Shown here piece after piece: positions 21,847 through 24,070 of a DNA stretch of 24,070 nucleotides (position 1 is the first letter of the stretch; each line of letters opens with the position of its first letter). This DNA comes from an uncultured Candidatus Planktophila sp. (GTDB lineage Bacteria > Actinomycetota > Actinomycetes > Nanopelagicales > Nanopelagicaceae). The notes under the pieces are model-generated. The model did no database searches and was not told the origin of the DNA. It saw only the letters and a list, made by a program, of their open reading frames with translations. Location: contig CALEZA010000054.1 of NCBI GenBank assembly GCA_937927965.1, forward strand, positions 1-24,070, read 5' to 3'. Made by a program: the position numbers and the translations under genes.

Positions 21847-24070
21847 ATCAACACCTTACTCTGAGATTTCCATTTTTCGTGTGCAAGACGGAGGTCCCAC
21901 ACGCCTGTTGCACGAATAGAAATGCCACGCGCACCTGTGCGACGAGTAGTGCCCCGCACTAAGAAGAGGGAGGCGGAGTAGAGAGTCTGCGCATAACTAT
22001 TTTCAGCTAAAACATCAGGAAAGAAGGTGGAGTCGCTACATCCATAGCCATCATCGAGGGAGAGAAAGAGAACTCTCTTCCCAGATCTCACAGGTGGCGA
22101 TTGCAGAGCGACCTTTACCCCTGCAAGAAGAACCGAACTATTACTGCGTTGAGCTAAGAGATCGCAGGATCTGATTGCACCAATCTGATTGAGAAAATCG
22201 CTATAGAAGGCGAGCATATGGGTTGAAATATCCATTCCAAGGCGAGAGATTTCATTCTGCACCTTCTCTCCTTCGCCCATCTCGGGAAGGCCGCTAGAAA
22301 TGAGAGTGGGAGGTGCAAAACCTAAAGACATCTGAGAGCCAGAGAGTGCAGGGGCAGATGACTTCTGAAGATCTGCTAAATGAAGTAAGAGGTCTCGATG
22401 GTTAATCTCATTATTAATATGAATTCCATCAAATGCTCCTGTAAGGATGAGAGTCTCTATCGTTGGCACCGATGCACCAGAACGACGATAGAAATCGGCG
22501 AGATCGATATAGGGCTGACCTGCAACAATAGATTGAACTTCACCGCCACTTGCCCCCGATACAGCAGAGAGTGCAATGCGTATTGCATCTAGATCACCGT
22601 TGGTTTCAATCCGATATTCACCTTGCGATGCGTTGATATCAAGAGGTGCCAGAGGCACTCCCATTCGCCGCGCTTCATCGAGCATCAACCTCTTTGGATA
22701 CATACCTGGATCATGAGTGAGAACACCAGCAAGAAAAGCTGCAGGATAATGAGTCTTTAGCCATGCTGATTGATATGTGGGAAGAGCAAATGCTGCAGCA
22801 TGTGCTTTGCAGAATCCAAAGGATGCAAAGGCACGAAGAACATCCCACACCTCTGTAATCACCGAGAGCTCATACCCCTGCTCGGTTGCAGCAGGAAAGA
22901 ACCAATCACAGACCTCTTGTTGTCCCTCTTTGCTCCCCAGAGATCGACGCTTCTCATCTGCTGCAGCAAGTGAAATACCTGTCATCACAGCAATCATGGA
23001 GATCACTTGTTCATGAAAGACCACAACCCCTTGAGTTTGCTCAAGAATCGGAGCCAAATCAGGATGGATAAAGTGAGGTTGAGCAAAGCCCCCTCGTGCA
23101 TTGAGGAAAGGGCGAATCATGTCGCTCTTGACTGGTCCAGGTCGAAAGAGCGAGATATCGATAATCAAATCGTTGAAGGTGCGAGGTTGTAACTTTCCAA
23201 CGAGTTCGCGTTGTCCAGGACTTTCGATTTGAAAGAGTCCTAGCGTGTGAGTGGATTGAATAAGGCGATAGGTATCTTCATCATCGAGTGGAACTGCATC
23301 GATATCAAAGTCGGGATCATGATGGGTTCGAATCTCTCTGACTGCATGGGCAATCGCAGATTGCATCCTCACCCCGAGAACATCGAGCTTTAGAAGTCCA
23401 ATATCCTCAACATCATCTTTATCGAACTCCAGCATTGGATATCCGCTTGCACCAATCTGCAAGGGTGCACGATTAAGGAGGGTGGAATCAGAGAGCGCTA
23501 TTGCACATGGATGCATGGAGAGATGACGAGGAAGACCATCGAGTCTTTGTGCAAGCGCGATAGTCATCGCCATCAAAGGGGCAGATGTATTAAGTGACTT
23601 TAGTTCAGGCAGTGATTGGAGAGCTGCGGTGATATTGGCAGCCCTCACATGAGGCATTGATTTCGCAAGAAGATCAATCTCGGCTGCTGGAAGACCGAGA
23701 GCGGCCCCTGCATCACGAATTGCATGGCGAGCTCTATAGGTCTCCACCATTGCAACTGTCGCACAACGCGATATTGCACCTGGTGCATTAAATTTCTCTG
23801 CACCATAGCGAGCAAAAATTGCATCATAGATTTCTAATCGTCGCGCTGACTCAACATCGATATCGATATCAGGGAGTGCTCGCCGCAGTGGTGATGAGAA
23901 GCGCTCCATGAGAAGGCCGTGTTCTAAAGGATCTACCCCTGAAATTCCAAGAAGGTGGCAGATTAAAGATCCTGCACCGCTTCCTCTTGCTGCAACGCGT
24001 ATTCCTTTATCGCGTGCCATATCGGTGATATCTGCAACGGTGAGAAAGTAGGACTCAAAGCCAAGAGTTG
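21843..24070 (-). CDS. DNA polymerase III alpha subunit, DnaE2-like (5' end missing)
   Basis: Partial: the frame stays open through the right edge, where LGFESYFLTVADI precedes the ATG at 24018-24020, so that ATG is internal and the PHP domain is outside the window. About 741 residues are visible. The C-family active site is intact: ARGSGAGSL, the PDIDID aspartates (D51, D53, D55 counted from that ATG), and the third aspartate in LLKLDVLG. FQIESPGQRELV, ISLFRPGP and the FGFCKAHAAAFA stretch follow. The C-terminal part includes QMSLGF (about 22318-22335), a possible clamp-binding motif, and an OB-fold-like region. Coupling to dinB and the sequence style favour an error-prone second polymerase (DnaE2/ImuC-like) over the replicative DnaE1, but this is not certain. 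Confidence 0.9.
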   Translation of the reverse strand, partial: TLGFESYFLTVADITDMARDKGIRVAARGSGAGSLICHLLGISGVDPLEHGLLMERFSSPLRRALPDIDIDVESARRLEIYDAIFARYGAEKFNAPGAISRCATVAMVETYRARHAIRDAGAALGLPAAEIDLLAKSMPHVRAANITAALQSLPELKSLNTSAPLMAMTIALAQRLDGLPRHLSMHPCAIALSDSTLLNRAPLQIGASGYPMLEFDKDDVEDIGLLKLDVLGVRMQSAIAHAVREIRTHHDPDFDIDAVPLDDEDTYRLIQSTHTLGLFQIESPGQRELVGKLQPRTFNDLIIDISLFRPGPVKSDMIRPFLNARGGFAQPHFIHPDLAPILEQTQGVVVFHEQVISMIAVMTGISLAAADEKRRSLGSKEGQQEVCDWFFPAATEQGYELSVITEVWDVLRAFASFGFCKAHAAAFALPTYQSAWLKTHYPAAFLAGVLTHDPGMYPKRLMLDEARRMGVPLAPLDINASQGEYRIETNGDLDAIRIALSAVSGASGGEVQSIVAGQPYIDLADFYRRSGASVPTIETLILTGAFDGIHINNEINHRDLLLHLADLQKSSAPALSGSQMSLGFAPPTLISSGLPEMGEGEKVQNEISRLGMDISTHMLAFYSDFLNQIGAIRSCDLLAQRSNSSVLLAGVKVALQSPPVRSGKRVLFLSLDDGYGCSDSTFFPDVLAENSYAQTLYSASLFLVRGTTRRTGARGISIRATGVWDLRLAHEKWKSQSKVLI

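Overview
The window is a compact, nearly gapless stretch of an actinobacterial chromosome centred on the division and cell wall (dcw) cluster. The gene order is typical of Actinobacteria: mraZ, rsmH, ftsL, ftsI, murE, murF, mraY, murD, ftsW, murG, murC, ftsQ, ftsZ, pgeF, yggS, sepF, yggT, with no ftsA or ddl. MurE carries DNPR, the meso-diaminopimelate signature. A structured RNA fitting the actinobacterial mraW motif precedes rsmH, and a DUF3040 gene lies next to mraZ. By eye the GC content is only moderate (roughly mid-forties per cent) and most genes overlap by 1, 4 or 8 bases. Together this suggests a streamlined, low-GC actinobacterium such as the freshwater acI/Nanopelagicales group; that placement is inference.

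Layout. Bases 1-50 are not biological: they read as an Illumina TruSeq adapter with index, so the contig begins in a library artefact. Bases 51-163 hold the 3' part of a T-box leader for ileS (164-3301, + strand), which encodes a type 2 isoleucyl-tRNA synthetase with an unusual GTHH active-site signature. Everything after ileS is on the minus strand, so it reads from right to left. ileS and yggT are convergent and their stop codons overlap. From 3298 to 6495 lie yggT, sepF, yggS, pgeF and ftsZ. From 6635 to 19429 lie the peptidoglycan precursor and septal synthesis genes. mraZ (19676-20107) heads the cluster, with a 10-bp-period repeat array upstream that looks like its own operator. Further right are a strong intrinsic terminator, a DUF3040 membrane protein gene, dinB (DNA polymerase IV) and a DnaE-type polymerase gene running off the right edge.

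How it works together. MurC, MurD, MurE and MurF build UDP-MurNAc-pentapeptide; MraY and MurG make lipid I and lipid II; FtsW and FtsI polymerise and crosslink septal peptidoglycan; FtsL and FtsQ are the bitopic divisome subunits; FtsZ and its membrane anchor SepF form the ring. MraZ and the RNA upstream of rsmH are the visible regulatory entry points, and a 139-bp gap before ftsZ probably gives it extra expression. The dnaE-dinB pair is a separate DNA-damage or translesion unit that ends at the terminator at 20252-20284. No stretch longer than 300 bases lacks a gene. I saw no tRNA, rRNA, CRISPR array, insertion sequence or prophage gene.
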